18,264 nucleotides of DNA from positions 1 to 18,264 of the forward strand of contig JAAEOP010000396.1 in NCBI GenBank assembly GCA_024223125.1, read 5' to 3'. The notes beneath the pieces were generated by a model. That model was not told the DNA's origin and did not search any database. It saw only the letters and a program-made list of their open reading frames with translations. Positions within the stretch are counted from its first letter, which is position 1; each line of letters opens with the position of its first letter. Of the stretch, positions 1-6,897 are shown in pieces. The translations under genes were made by a program, and so were the position numbers. Source of the stretch: Chloroflexota bacterium. GTDB lineage: Bacteria > Chloroflexota > Anaerolineae > Promineifilales > Promineifilaceae.

Positions 1-1
1 A

Positions 2-640
2 ATGGAGCAACCGATGGCGGCTAATGTGACGGCCGTCATCCCCGGCGACGATTACCAAATTACCCGTGTCCGCTGGGGTGGCAGTTTATTAGAAGAAGCG
101 TGGCTTAAAGGTAGTCCTAAGTTGATGACGGTAGCTCCACACGTCGTTACCGCTGTGGAAGCAGATGCAGTGGGGGAAGCGGCCGTGCAGTCATTTACAC
201 CCACTCTTGATGAAAATGATTTGCGTGTGCGCGTAACTGACCGCGTTCAGCCAGAGAGTGACAAAGTGACATTGGCAGAGGCGCGAGTTGTGGTGAGCGG
301 TGGGCGCGGCGTGGGCAGCGCTGAAGGGTTTGCCGTGCTGGAAGAGTTAGCCGAATTACTGGGCGGCGCAGTGGGCGGTTCACGGGTAGCCACCAATTTG
401 GGTTGGCGACCCCATGCTGAGCAGGTCGGGCAAACGGGTACTCGCGTCGCGCCTGATTTGTATATTGCTTGTGGTATCAGTGGGGCCATTCAACATTGGG
501 TTGGCTGCAAAGGCTCCAAGCATATTCTGACAATTAACACAGACTCGGAGTCGCCCATGGTCGCCAAAGCAGATTACGCTGTTATTGGTGATTTGCACGA
601 GGTGCTGCCAGCCTTGATAGAAGAAATCAGGAAATTGTAA
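2..640 (+). CDS. etfA: Electron transfer flavoprotein alpha subunit, C-terminal part (5' end outside window)
   Basis: ETF alpha pairs with ETF beta to carry electrons from flavin dehydrogenases as an FAD-bound cytoplasmic heterodimer. The 212 visible residues cover the end of domain I and the whole FAD-binding domain. The hallmarks are GGRGVGS, then GSRVATNLGW, QVGQTGTRVAPDLYI and GISGAIQHWVG, which are the most conserved stretches of the family. Full-length ETF alpha is roughly 310-330 residues, so about 100 N-terminal residues lie upstream. The ATG at position 2 is probably internal, not the real start. The gene is followed closely by the corrinoid operon on the same strand, so ETF may supply electrons to that pathway, but it could equally end a separate etfBA operon. 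Family assignment is very secure; the pathway link is inference. Confidence 0.95.
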   Translation: MEQPMAANVTAVIPGDDYQITRVRWGGSLLEEAWLKGSPKLMTVAPHVVTAVEADAVGEAAVQSFTPTLDENDLRVRVTDRVQPESDKVTLAEARVVVSGGRGVGSAEGFAVLEELAELLGGAVGGSRVATNLGWRPHAEQVGQTGTRVAPDLYIACGISGAIQHWVGCKGSKHILTINTDSESPMVAKADYAVIGDLHEVLPALIEEIRKL

Positions 641-692
641 ACTGGGCTATAAAGGAGACGACGAAGGGAATCTGGCCCAGGCTAACGAATTA

Positions 693-926
693 TTGGATGT
701 TTCGGCCGTTGCAGATTTTATCAATGAAGAAGCGATTACTGAGCATTGGGATTGGATTACCAGTGGCAACCGAGTGCAAGAAGTTGAAATCAATGTCGAA
801 GAAGAAAACGGCGATGCGATGCAGCTGTTCATTGTATTGAAAAACGATAACTATCCCCAACTAAACATTAGCTTTTGGATTCGTTGGCAAGGTGAAAAAT
901 GGGAAGCCCTTGAAAGCCCAAACTAA
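693..926 (+). CDS. Hypothetical 77-residue protein, uncertain start
   Basis: I do not recognise this family. The product is acidic, with several Trp residues (HWDWI, FWIRWQ) and an alternating hydrophobic pattern that suggests a small beta-rich or alpha+beta domain. There is no signal peptide or membrane segment. The only conventional start codon is TTG at 693, without a good Shine-Dalgarno. The frame is open back to 621, just after an in-frame TAG, and the upstream codons read as plausible protein (GYKGDDEGN, AQANELL). The true product may therefore begin earlier at a non-standard codon, or the gene may be a 5'-truncated remnant. It lies between etfA and the PF13769-like gene (3-nt gap downstream), consistent with co-transcription. 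Confidence 0.5.
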   Translation: MDVSAVADFINEEAITEHWDWITSGNRVQEVEINVEEENGDAMQLFIVLKNDNYPQLNISFWIRWQGEKWEALESPN

Positions 927-929
927 ACT

Positions 930-1226
930 ATGGTAACTTATCAGATTCTTTATTGGCATGATATTCCTATTCAAGTACGCTCTGGGCGACGGCGTAACCG
1001 TGTGGGCAAAGAATTGTCGCCACGGTTTCAGATTGCAATTGATAAGGCGGCGATGGCTGCCAATTTGACTGGCACGGATGCGTACCTGGACGGTTTTGTT
1101 TGGAGTGACCAGCAGGAACGAGATGGGACGGCCGAGGAAGTGGTCACGGCCGTCATCGCAGAATTAGAAGCGCAGCATGAACAGATTGATTGGCGGCAGA
1201 CGGCCACTTTGATCCGTAAGTCGTGA
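930..1226 (+). CDS. Small 'virulence factor' family protein (PF13769-like)
   Basis: This 98-residue protein matches, from memory, the small family named 'virulence factor' (PF13769). Recognisable parts are the N-terminal YQILYWHDIPIQVRSG, the central SPRFQIAIDKAAMAA and TGTDAYLDGFVW. The name is historical and says nothing about function here. In other bacteria, notably alphaproteobacteria, members sit beside corrinoid proteins, homocysteine methyltransferase, MetF-like proteins and ASKHA activators, as here. A role in corrinoid-dependent methyl transfer is therefore likely but its chemistry is unknown. The start ATG lies 3 nt after the previous stop, with no clear Shine-Dalgarno. A 41-nt gap containing a 9-bp inverted repeat separates it from the activator gene. 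Family call moderately confident. Confidence 0.78.
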   Translation: MVTYQILYWHDIPIQVRSGRRRNRVGKELSPRFQIAIDKAAMAANLTGTDAYLDGFVWSDQQERDGTAEEVVTAVIAELEAQHEQIDWRQTATLIRKS

Positions 1227-1227
1227 A

Positions 1228-1264
1228 TCGTAATCCTTAATCTGACCGTTGCTTCGGATTACGA
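1228..1264. repeat. 9-bp perfect inverted repeat before the RACo gene
   Basis: TCGTAATCC (1228-1236) and GGATTACGA (1256-1264) form a perfect 9-bp stem with a 19-nt loop in the short gap before the ATG at 1268. The stem ends 3 nt before the start codon, so it would occlude ribosome binding if it forms in RNA. No T-run follows, so it is not a classic terminator. The base composition resembles the other GATT-rich intergenic repeats in the window. Confidence 0.6.
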
Positions 1265-1267
1265 AAT

Positions 1268-3292
1268 ATGAGCGAACAAAACCCTTTAGTCATTTTTATG
1301 CCTGCCGGACGGCGTGACCGGATAGTACCGGGTCAATCGCTGTTGGTTGCGGCACGGCAGATGGGGGTGGAAATTGAAAGTATTTGCGGTGGGCGGTTGA
1401 CCTGTGGAAAATGTAAGGTGCGGGTGGAGAACGGCCGTTTTGATAAACACGGCATCCTCTCCACCAATGACCATCTAACTCCCCCCTCGGCCGTAGAAAA
1501 CGCCCTCCTGCAAAAAATGGGCGCCAATAGGGATTGTCGTCTGGCTTGCTCTGCGTTTGTGGCCGGAGATGTGCTGCTCTTTGTGCCCGAAGAAAGCCGG
1601 GCGCATAAGCAGGTCATCCGTAAATCAGCTACAGAGCGGGTGATTGAAGTGAACCCGACCGTGCGGCAGGTGTATGTGGCAGTAGACACGGCCGTCCTCG
1701 GCGAACATCGCGGTGATTGGGGACGGCTGCAAGACGGGTTGGCGGCTCAATGGCAGTTACCCGATTTGACAATTGATTTGCTGGCTCTACGAAAATTGCA
1801 AGCTGTTTTGCGAAAAGACAAATGGAAAGTGACCGTCATTCTGTGGCAAGAGCGGGAAGTGATTGATATTCTTCCCGGTTACCAGGAAGGTATTTACGGC
1901 CTGGCAGTAGATATTGGCAGTACGACGATTGCCGCCCATTTATGTGATTTGCGAACGGGAGAAATTTTGGCGACGGAAGCTGCGATGAACCCTCAGGTGG
2001 CTTATGGCGAGGATTTGATGAGTCGGGTTTCCTACGCTATGATGCACAAAGATGGGCTGGAAAAGATGCACACGGCTGTTATAAAAACCCTCAATAAACT
2101 GGCCGCCCACACTGCTCGTGAAGCTGGTTTGCAAGCGCAAGATATTCATGAAGCGGTCTTTGTGGGTAATACGACGATGATCCACATTTTACTGGGTATC
2201 AATCCGCAAGAATTGGGCGGCGCTCCTTTTGCTCTGGCCAATCGGGAGGCAATGGACATGAAAGCGCGGGAGTTAGGGCTGCGCTTACACAAATCGGCCA
2301 ATGTACATGTGCTGCCGGCCGAAGCGGGGCATGTTGGGGCGGACAATGTGGCTGTCCTGTTGGCCGAGGAACCACACCATCAGGATAAGATGACGTTGAC
2401 GGTGGATGTGGGCACAAACGCAGAAATTGTGTTGGGTAATCGAGAACGATTGTACAGCGCTTCTAGCCCCACCGGCCCGGCATTTGAAGGAGCGCAAATC
2501 AGTTATGGAATGCGGGCCGCTCCGGGGGCAATTGAACGAGTTCGCATTGATTCGGAAACAAAAACGGCCCGTTTCCGTGTCATTGGCGAAAAACGTTGGT
2601 CAGATGATTGGCAAACTGGAGCGAATACGTCGCCCGAAGAACAATCAAACCATCTAGCAGCCGGTATCTGTGGTTCAGGTATTATTGAGGCAGTAGCAGA
2701 GTTGTTTGTAGTGGGCGCTTTAGCGCCAGACGGCCGTTTCAACCCTATATTTTCCGTGCATCCTCGTTTTCAGTGGCACGGCCGTAAAGGAGCCTATATT
2801 TTAGCCACTGCGGACCAGACCACGACAGGTGAACCGATTTTGGTGACGCAAGATGATGTGCGTAACATCCAGTTGGCAAAAGCAGCTTTATATGCCGGTT
2901 GTAAATTGCTCATGAATCGGGCCGCAGTTCAGCAGGTGGATCGGATTGTGCTGGCAGGGGCATTTGGCAGCTATATTGATCCCCGGTATGCGATGATTTT
3001 AGGGTTGATTCCTGATTGTGAGTTGAGCCGGGTTACGGCCGTGGGCAATGCTGCCGGTGATGGAGCCAGAATCGCTCTGTTGAACAAGGAAAAGCGTTTG
3101 GAAGCGCAAGAAATTGCCCGCTCGACAACATATATTGAAACGGCCGTAGACCCCGAATTCCAAAACGAGTTTGTAGCCGCAATTCACCTGCCCCACGCCA
3201 ACGATTCATTCCCCCATTTACAGGATTTGCTGCCGCAGGTGACGGCTGTTGTTAATGAAAAGAGAAAACGGATACGCCGCCGGCGGCCGTAG
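1268..3292 (+). CDS. RACo-type corrinoid activation protein: [2Fe-2S] ferredoxin plus ASKHA ATPase (DUF4445)
   Basis: This 674-residue cytoplasmic protein is a reductive activator of corrinoid proteins. In the RACo family it uses ATP and an external low-potential donor to reduce accidentally oxidised Co(II) to Co(I). The N-terminal plant-type [2Fe-2S] domain has Cys40-x5-Cys46-x2-Cys49 (CGGRLTCGKC) and the fourth ligand at Cys94 (RLAC). A linker precedes the ASKHA domain, which starts near residue 210 with phosphate-1 motif AVDIGSTTIAAHL, then TVDVGTNAEIVLGN, AAGICGSGIIEAV and LAGAFGSYIDPRYA. Length is normal for RACo. It differs from archaeal RamA, which carries [4Fe-4S] clusters. The odd feature is the C-terminus KRKRIRRRRP, 8 basic residues in the last 10. 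The neighbouring corrinoid protein (3407-4096) is the obvious substrate. Family assignment very secure. Confidence 0.94.
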   Translation: MSEQNPLVIFMPAGRRDRIVPGQSLLVAARQMGVEIESICGGRLTCGKCKVRVENGRFDKHGILSTNDHLTPPSAVENALLQKMGANRDCRLACSAFVAGDVLLFVPEESRAHKQVIRKSATERVIEVNPTVRQVYVAVDTAVLGEHRGDWGRLQDGLAAQWQLPDLTIDLLALRKLQAVLRKDKWKVTVILWQEREVIDILPGYQEGIYGLAVDIGSTTIAAHLCDLRTGEILATEAAMNPQVAYGEDLMSRVSYAMMHKDGLEKMHTAVIKTLNKLAAHTAREAGLQAQDIHEAVFVGNTTMIHILLGINPQELGGAPFALANREAMDMKARELGLRLHKSANVHVLPAEAGHVGADNVAVLLAEEPHHQDKMTLTVDVGTNAEIVLGNRERLYSASSPTGPAFEGAQISYGMRAAPGAIERVRIDSETKTARFRVIGEKRWSDDWQTGANTSPEEQSNHLAAGICGSGIIEAVAELFVVGALAPDGRFNPIFSVHPRFQWHGRKGAYILATADQTTTGEPILVTQDDVRNIQLAKAALYAGCKLLMNRAAVQQVDRIVLAGAFGSYIDPRYAMILGLIPDCELSRVTAVGNAAGDGARIALLNKEKRLEAQEIARSTTYIETAVDPEFQNEFVAAIHLPHANDSFPHLQDLLPQVTAVVNEKRKRIRRRRP

Positions 3293-3294
3293 GA

Positions 3295-3343
3295 TTGGCA
3301 GATAAATCTGCTGCTACGTTTGCCAAGTCGGCCTTCGCCGACT
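3295..3343. promoter_or_regulatory. Structured leader with nested hairpins before the corrinoid gene
   Basis: The 114-nt gap between the activator and corrinoid genes is rich in inverted repeats. TTGGCA (3295-3300) pairs with TGCCAA (3321-3326). Inside it GCAGAT-AA-ATCTGC (3298-3311) is a near-perfect palindrome that competes with it. AGTCGGC (3326-3332) pairs with GCCGACT (3337-3343) around a CTTC tetraloop. No T-run follows, so a terminator is unlikely. An mRNA processing, stabilising or attenuation element that sets a different level of corrinoid protein is possible. It does not match the cobalamin riboswitch consensus as I know it. Confidence 0.4.
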
Positions 3344-3406
3344 GCGGTTCTAGTAAATGTTGCCGCGAATTTATTCGTCAGGTTAACTTATTTGTGAGGT
3401 AAAGTG

Positions 3407-4096
3407 ATGAGCGAAGAAGAAGAAATTGTCCTTGAAGAGTTGGCTTTAGAAGAGTTATATGAATTGATGCACGAAGATTTGTATGACGGGTATGCTGAGG
3501 AGATTGAAGAAGAGGTACATGAGGCGCTGTTACGCAACGTTACGCCCTACGACATCCTGACTAATGGGCTGGTGGCGGGAATGGACATTGTGGGGACGGA
3601 TTTTCGGGATGGCATTTTGTTTGTGCCAGAAGTATTGATGGCGGCTAAGGCAATGAAGGCGGGGATGACTATTTTGCGGCCGTTGCTGGCTGAAACCGGC
3701 GCCCCGCAGGTGGGCACAATAGTCATTGGCACGGTGAAAGGGGACATTCACGACATCGGTAAAAATCTGGTGGGTATGATGATGGAGGGAGCCGGTTTTG
3801 AGGTCGTTGACCTGGGTATTAACAATTCGGTAGAAGATTACTTCACTGCCATTCAGGAGCATGACCCCGATATTCTGGGAATGAGCGCCTTGTTAACCAC
3901 CACGATGCCCTACATGCGTGTTGTCATTCAAGCGCTTAAAGATGAAGGTATCCGTAATGACATTATCGTTCTTGTTGGCGGCGCACCGTTGAATGATGCG
4001 TTTGCGGAAGATATTGAAGCGGATGCCTACTGTCGAGACGCGGCCGTAGCGGTGGAATCGGCGAAGAAGTTCATGGAGATTAAACGAGGACGATGA
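3407..4096 (+). CDS. Corrinoid (cobalamin-binding) methyl-carrier protein, MtaC/MtbC/MetH-B12-domain type
   Basis: This stand-alone cobalamin-binding protein shuttles a methyl group on Co between methyltransferases. It has the expected two parts. The first is an N-terminal helical cap (about residues 12-95, including FVPEVLMAAKAMKAGM). The second is a Rossmann B12 domain with the base-off/His-on motif DIHDIG, where the His (residue 115 from the ATG) ligates cobalt, followed by GKNLVGMM and the GGAP loop. Length (229 aa) is typical. ATG 3407 is preferred over GTG 3404 because GAGGT at 3396-3400 is ideally spaced. The first 40 residues hold about 18 Asp/Glu and no Lys/Arg, far more acidic than usual. 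Upstream sits its activator and downstream the homocysteine methyltransferase, so it should be the B12 module of a split methionine synthase. Which methyl donor loads it is not shown here. Confidence 0.95.
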   Translation: MSEEEEIVLEELALEELYELMHEDLYDGYAEEIEEEVHEALLRNVTPYDILTNGLVAGMDIVGTDFRDGILFVPEVLMAAKAMKAGMTILRPLLAETGAPQVGTIVIGTVKGDIHDIGKNLVGMMMEGAGFEVVDLGINNSVEDYFTAIQEHDPDILGMSALLTTTMPYMRVVIQALKDEGIRNDIIVLVGGAPLNDAFAEDIEADAYCRDAAVAVESAKKFMEIKRGR

Positions 4097-4115
4097 CGGA
4101 CGACGGATACGAAAA

Positions 4116-5120
4116 ATGGACAAACTACAAGTAGCGCTTGAAACGAACGAATTTCTTATCCTCGATGGGGCGATGGGGACGTTGTTGTTTGCTATGGGGT
4201 TGGAGCAGGGAGCGCCACCAGAGTTGTGGAATGTAGCCTATCCGGAGCGACTGCAAGAGGTACACGGCCGTTACATTGACGCTGGTTCTCAGGTGATTTT
4301 GACCAACTCGTTTGGGGGCACAAGTTACCGGCTCAAGCTGCATAATTTGCAAGACCAGGTGTATGAGTTGAACAGGGCGGCGTCCGAAAACGGCCGTGCT
4401 GCTGCCAACAATGCCCCTCATCCTGTTCTCGTCGGTGGCTCCATGGGGCCAACCGGTGAATTGTTGGAACCGATGGGCACGATGACCTTCGAGGAAGCCA
4501 AAGCTGCTTTTGCAGAGCAGGCTAAAGGGTTGGTTGAAGGTGGTGTAGATCTGTTATGGATTGAAACGATGAGCCATCTGGATGAAGTGCAGGCGGCCGT
4601 TGAAGGGGTGCGACAAGTTACCGATTTGTCCATTGCCGCCACGATGAGTTTTGATACTAACGGCCGTACCATGATGGGCGTTACAGCGGCGCAAGCGATG
4701 CAGACGATGCGAGAGTGGAATCTGGCGGCGATTGGGGCCAACTGCGGCAACAATTTGCCAGACACGATGGCGGCCGTGGCGGCCATGCACGCTGTTGACT
4801 CTACTATTCCTCTTATTGCCAAAGCGAACGCCGGCATTCCCGAATGGGGCGGTGACGGCCAACTGGTATATGACGGTACGCCAGAGGTAATGGCCGGGTA
4901 TGCATACCATGTTCAGCAGATGGGAGCGCGGCTCATCGGTGCTTGCTGTGGTAGTTCCCCAGACACAATTTGGGCGATGCGAGCCGCTCTTGATGGCGAA
5001 TTTCCCCCTAACCAACTACTGCTGCCTCAACGAAAGGACGCTACCGATGCCGCGCCCAATCCAATGTTACCAACTGATAACAAACGGCCGCGCAGAAGAC
5101 GCCGCCGGAGGGGGAAGTGA
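4116..5120 (+). CDS. Homocysteine S-methyltransferase (BHMT/MetH N-terminal domain type), Zn-dependent
   Basis: This cytoplasmic 334-residue TIM-barrel enzyme transfers a methyl group to homocysteine to make methionine. It carries the family's N-terminal ILDGAMGTLL, the NSFGGTSYRL stretch, GSMGPTGELLEP and WIETM. The zinc/homocysteine-binding cysteines are Cys210 (GANCGNN) and Cys277-Cys278 (GACCGSSP). It has only the homocysteine domain of MetH, with no pterin, B12 or activation domain. It lies 19 nt after the free-standing corrinoid protein, which is therefore the likely methyl donor. Betaine or S-methylmethionine as direct donor is the main alternative. After residue 322 it ends in an unusual tail of ten basic residues in twelve (KRPRRRRRRRGK), outside the barrel. 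Next gene starts 7 nt downstream. Confidence 0.93.
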   Translation: MDKLQVALETNEFLILDGAMGTLLFAMGLEQGAPPELWNVAYPERLQEVHGRYIDAGSQVILTNSFGGTSYRLKLHNLQDQVYELNRAASENGRAAANNAPHPVLVGGSMGPTGELLEPMGTMTFEEAKAAFAEQAKGLVEGGVDLLWIETMSHLDEVQAAVEGVRQVTDLSIAATMSFDTNGRTMMGVTAAQAMQTMREWNLAAIGANCGNNLPDTMAAVAAMHAVDSTIPLIAKANAGIPEWGGDGQLVYDGTPEVMAGYAYHVQQMGARLIGACCGSSPDTIWAMRAALDGEFPPNQLLLPQRKDATDAAPNPMLPTDNKRPRRRRRRRGK

Positions 5121-5127
5121 ACACTGA

Positions 5128-5658
5128 ATGTTCCGTTGGCTTCAAAACCACCCCCATTTTTTGGAGAAGGCTTACGATGTGACGCACAAGCTGTTTGTGG
5201 CGTTGGGTCCGTTGTTGGCGCGGTTGGGTTACGGCCGTGCCAACAAATGGTTGTGTTGGGGTGAGGGAGTGGGAAAGAAAGCAGTCTTTGATTGCCGTAT
5301 GTGCGGCCAATGTATTCTCCACTCCACCGGCATGACCTGCCCCATGACCTGCCCCAAAAATTTGCGGAATGGGCCATGCGGCGGGGTACGAAACAATAGT
5401 CATTGTGAAGTGATTCCTGAAATGATGTGTGTGTGGGTGCAGGCGTTTGAACGGTCTCAGAAGATGGGAGTTCACGGCCGTGAAATCAACCATATCCAGC
5501 CCCCCATCAATCGCCAGTTAGAAGACACATCCGCCTGGGTTAACATGCTCACCAATGAAGACAAAAAGACGCCCAATGGTTGGATTGACCCCTCACAAAT
5601 CATCGTTATTTCTGAGCAGAGCTTATGGAAACAGAATTCAAATCTGGCAGCCGGTTAG
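5128..5658 (+). CDS. MetV-like cysteine-rich protein (methylene-THF reductase C-terminal family)
   Basis: The product is 176 residues. Its core is the MTHFR C-terminal (PF12225/MetV) pattern: DCRMCGQC (Cys56, 59, 62), then TCPMTCPKNLRNGPCGGV (Cys71, 75, 84), with further Cys93 and Cys101. MetV proteins of acetogens bind a [4Fe-4S] cluster or zinc and form a complex with MetF, letting it take electrons from ferredoxin-like or other donors instead of NAD(P)H. The N-terminal ~45 residues contain a hydrophobic helical stretch (KLFVALGPLLARLGYG). The gene overlaps metF by 34 nt, strong evidence for a MetFV complex. A purine-rich GGGGGAAG precedes the ATG. Family call secure; the exact electron donor is unknown. 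The ETF upstream is one candidate, by inference only. Confidence 0.88.
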   Translation: MFRWLQNHPHFLEKAYDVTHKLFVALGPLLARLGYGRANKWLCWGEGVGKKAVFDCRMCGQCILHSTGMTCPMTCPKNLRNGPCGGVRNNSHCEVIPEMMCVWVQAFERSQKMGVHGREINHIQPPINRQLEDTSAWVNMLTNEDKKTPNGWIDPSQIIVISEQSLWKQNSNLAAG

Positions 5659-6620
5659 AGCGTGTGTTGCGTTCCGGCCGTTTTGCCGTTACTGCCGAAC
5701 TGAACCCCCCAGACAGCGCCGACCCGCAGGAGGTGTATGATGCTGCCCTGGTATTGTCGCAGGTATGTGATGGCATTAACGCTGTGGATGCTTCTGGGGC
5801 ACATTGCCATATGTCCAGCGTTGCTATTTGTGCCCTGCTAACCCGCGCCGGCTATGAATCTGTCTTCCAGATGTCTTGCCGTGACCGCAACCGTATTGCT
5901 ATTCAGGGAGATTTGCTGGGCGCGGCTGCCATGGGTGTGCAAAACGTACTGTGTATTACGGGGGATGATGTGTCGGTGGGGGATCAGCCGGAAGCGAAAC
6001 GGGTTTTTGATTTTGATTCGATTCAACTATTGAACACGGCGCGTATGATGCGGGATAAAGGGATTTTTTTGAGCGGCCGACAACTAACTGTACCGCCCAA
6101 ACTTTTCCTGGGTGCGGCCGCAAATCCGTTTGTACCTCCGTTTGATTGGCGACCGTATCGCCTGGCCAAAAAGGTAGAGGCGGGCGCAGACTTTGTCCAG
6201 ACGCAATATTGTTATGATGTACCCCGTTTCCGCCAGTTCATGCAAAAAGTGTGTGATCTGGGTTTGGATAAGCAGGTGTTTATTTTGGTAGGGGTAGGGC
6301 CGTTGCGCTCAGATAAGGCGGCCGAATTTATGCGCTCTAAAGTGCCCGGTGTTTATATTCCTGATGAGATTGTGCAGCGGCTGCGCCAGACGCCTAAAAA
6401 GAAGAAACAGGCTGAGGGGAAACGAATTTGTGTAGAGATTATCCAGCAGGCGCGGGAGATTGAAGGGGTGTCCGGAGTGCATGTGATGGCTTATCGGCAG
6501 GAAGAGTTGGTAGCGGAGATTGTTGAAGAGGCGGGGTTGCTGCCACGGCCGTTGCAGGCAGGCGTCTCGAATTTGGCTGGACAGGTGCGTAAACGGAAGA
6601 TATTGGAGATTAGAGATTAG
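5625..6620 (+). CDS. metF: Methylenetetrahydrofolate reductase (MetF family)
   Basis: This FAD-dependent TIM-barrel enzyme reduces 5,10-methylene-THF to 5-methyl-THF, the methyl source for methionine synthesis. Visible family features are the start of the barrel FAVTAELNPPDSAD, the NAVDASGAH strand, QMSCRDRNR, NVLCITGDD, FLGAAANPFVPP and the GADFVQTQYCYD segment near the folate/FAD site. Length (331 aa) is slightly above the usual ~290-310 because of a lysine-rich insertion (PKKKKQAEGKR, about residue 250) and a C-terminal extension. It starts inside the metV-like gene (34-nt overlap). The last codons and the TAG stop are made of an AGAGATT heptad repeat that continues into the intergenic DNA, so the C-terminal LEIRD is probably repeat-derived. 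Family assignment very secure. Confidence 0.95.
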   Translation: METEFKSGSRLERVLRSGRFAVTAELNPPDSADPQEVYDAALVLSQVCDGINAVDASGAHCHMSSVAICALLTRAGYESVFQMSCRDRNRIAIQGDLLGAAAMGVQNVLCITGDDVSVGDQPEAKRVFDFDSIQLLNTARMMRDKGIFLSGRQLTVPPKLFLGAAANPFVPPFDWRPYRLAKKVEAGADFVQTQYCYDVPRFRQFMQKVCDLGLDKQVFILVGVGPLRSDKAAEFMRSKVPGVYIPDEIVQRLRQTPKKKKQAEGKRICVEIIQQAREIEGVSGVHVMAYRQEELVAEIVEEAGLLPRPLQAGVSNLAGQVRKRKILEIRD

Positions 6621-6641
6621 AGATTGCAAGAAATCTCCAAT
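6602..6641. repeat. GAGATT heptad repeat with 10-bp inverted repeat at the end of metF
   Basis: Three 7-bp units, GGAGATT (6605-6611), AGAGATT (6612-6618) and AGAGATT (6619-6625), run across the metF stop codon. ATTGGAGATT (6602-6611) is matched by its exact reverse complement AATCTCCAAT (6632-6641), giving a 10-bp stem. It belongs to the same family as the elements at 6825-6846 and 7444-7490. Confidence 0.8.
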
Positions 6642-6800
6642 CCGATTGACTCGGACATTCGTCAAGCAATTTTGGCGGCAGATGTTATGATGGGACATGA
6701 TGGAAATTGTATGGTCTGGATTACTGCCAACCGGCCGCCCACAAATGATGCAGACAAGGGGGCACGGCGGGAACGGAGACGGCGGCGGCGTAGGTCTTGA
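6624..6800 (+). CDS. Possible 58-residue small protein with poly-arginine C-terminus
   Basis: This short frame is not similar to anything I recognise. It opens with TTG at 6624, 3 nt after the metF stop, and ends at TGA 6798-6800. It reads as plausible protein: NPIDSDIRQAILAAD (helical), GHDGNCMVWITANRPP, then an arginine-rich end (RRERRRRRRRS). The poly-arginine end parallels the tails of the activator (1268-3292) and homocysteine methyltransferase (4116-5120) but uses a different codon string, so it is not a copied DNA repeat. That is the main reason to take the ORF seriously. Against it: there is no Shine-Dalgarno, the TTG start lies inside the heptad repeat, and ATG 6687 is a possible later start giving about 37 residues. 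Function unknown; membership of the methyl-transfer operon is inference. Confidence 0.45.
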   Translation: MQEISNPIDSDIRQAILAADVMMGHDGNCMVWITANRPPTNDADKGARRERRRRRRRS

Positions 6801-6824
6801 GGGTTTATTAGCTGTCTCATCTTT

Positions 6825-6875
6825 GAGATTGGAGATTGGGAGATTGTCACATTCATTCCGCAATCTGCAATCCGC
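6825..6875. repeat. GAGATTG heptad repeat, second cluster
   Basis: Units GAGATTG (6825-6831), GAGATTG (6832-6838) and GGAGATTG (6839-6846) are followed by an opposite-sense GCAATCTGCAATCCGC (6860-6875). The cluster lies just upstream of the lipoprotein gene's ribosome binding site and is related to the elements at 6602-6641 and 7444-7490. Confidence 0.7.
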
Positions 6876-6897
6876 ATTTATACGAGGAGTTGTGAAA

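Noticed and set aside
3326..3343. Intrinsic terminator after the RACo gene
   Set aside because: The hairpin is followed by GCGGTTCTAG, not a T-run, and the downstream genes belong to the same pathway.
3293..3403. Cobalamin riboswitch before the corrinoid gene
   Set aside because: No B12-box-like consensus, and the gap is only about 111 nt with short unrelated hairpins.
4125..5015. Long minus-strand frames opposite the homocysteine methyltransferase
   Set aside because: They are antisense shadows of a clearly conserved plus-strand gene, with no recognisable motifs.
6697..6897. N-terminal extension of the lipoprotein frame
   Set aside because: It lacks coding character, overlaps the repeats, and the good ribosome binding site and signal peptide start at 6898.
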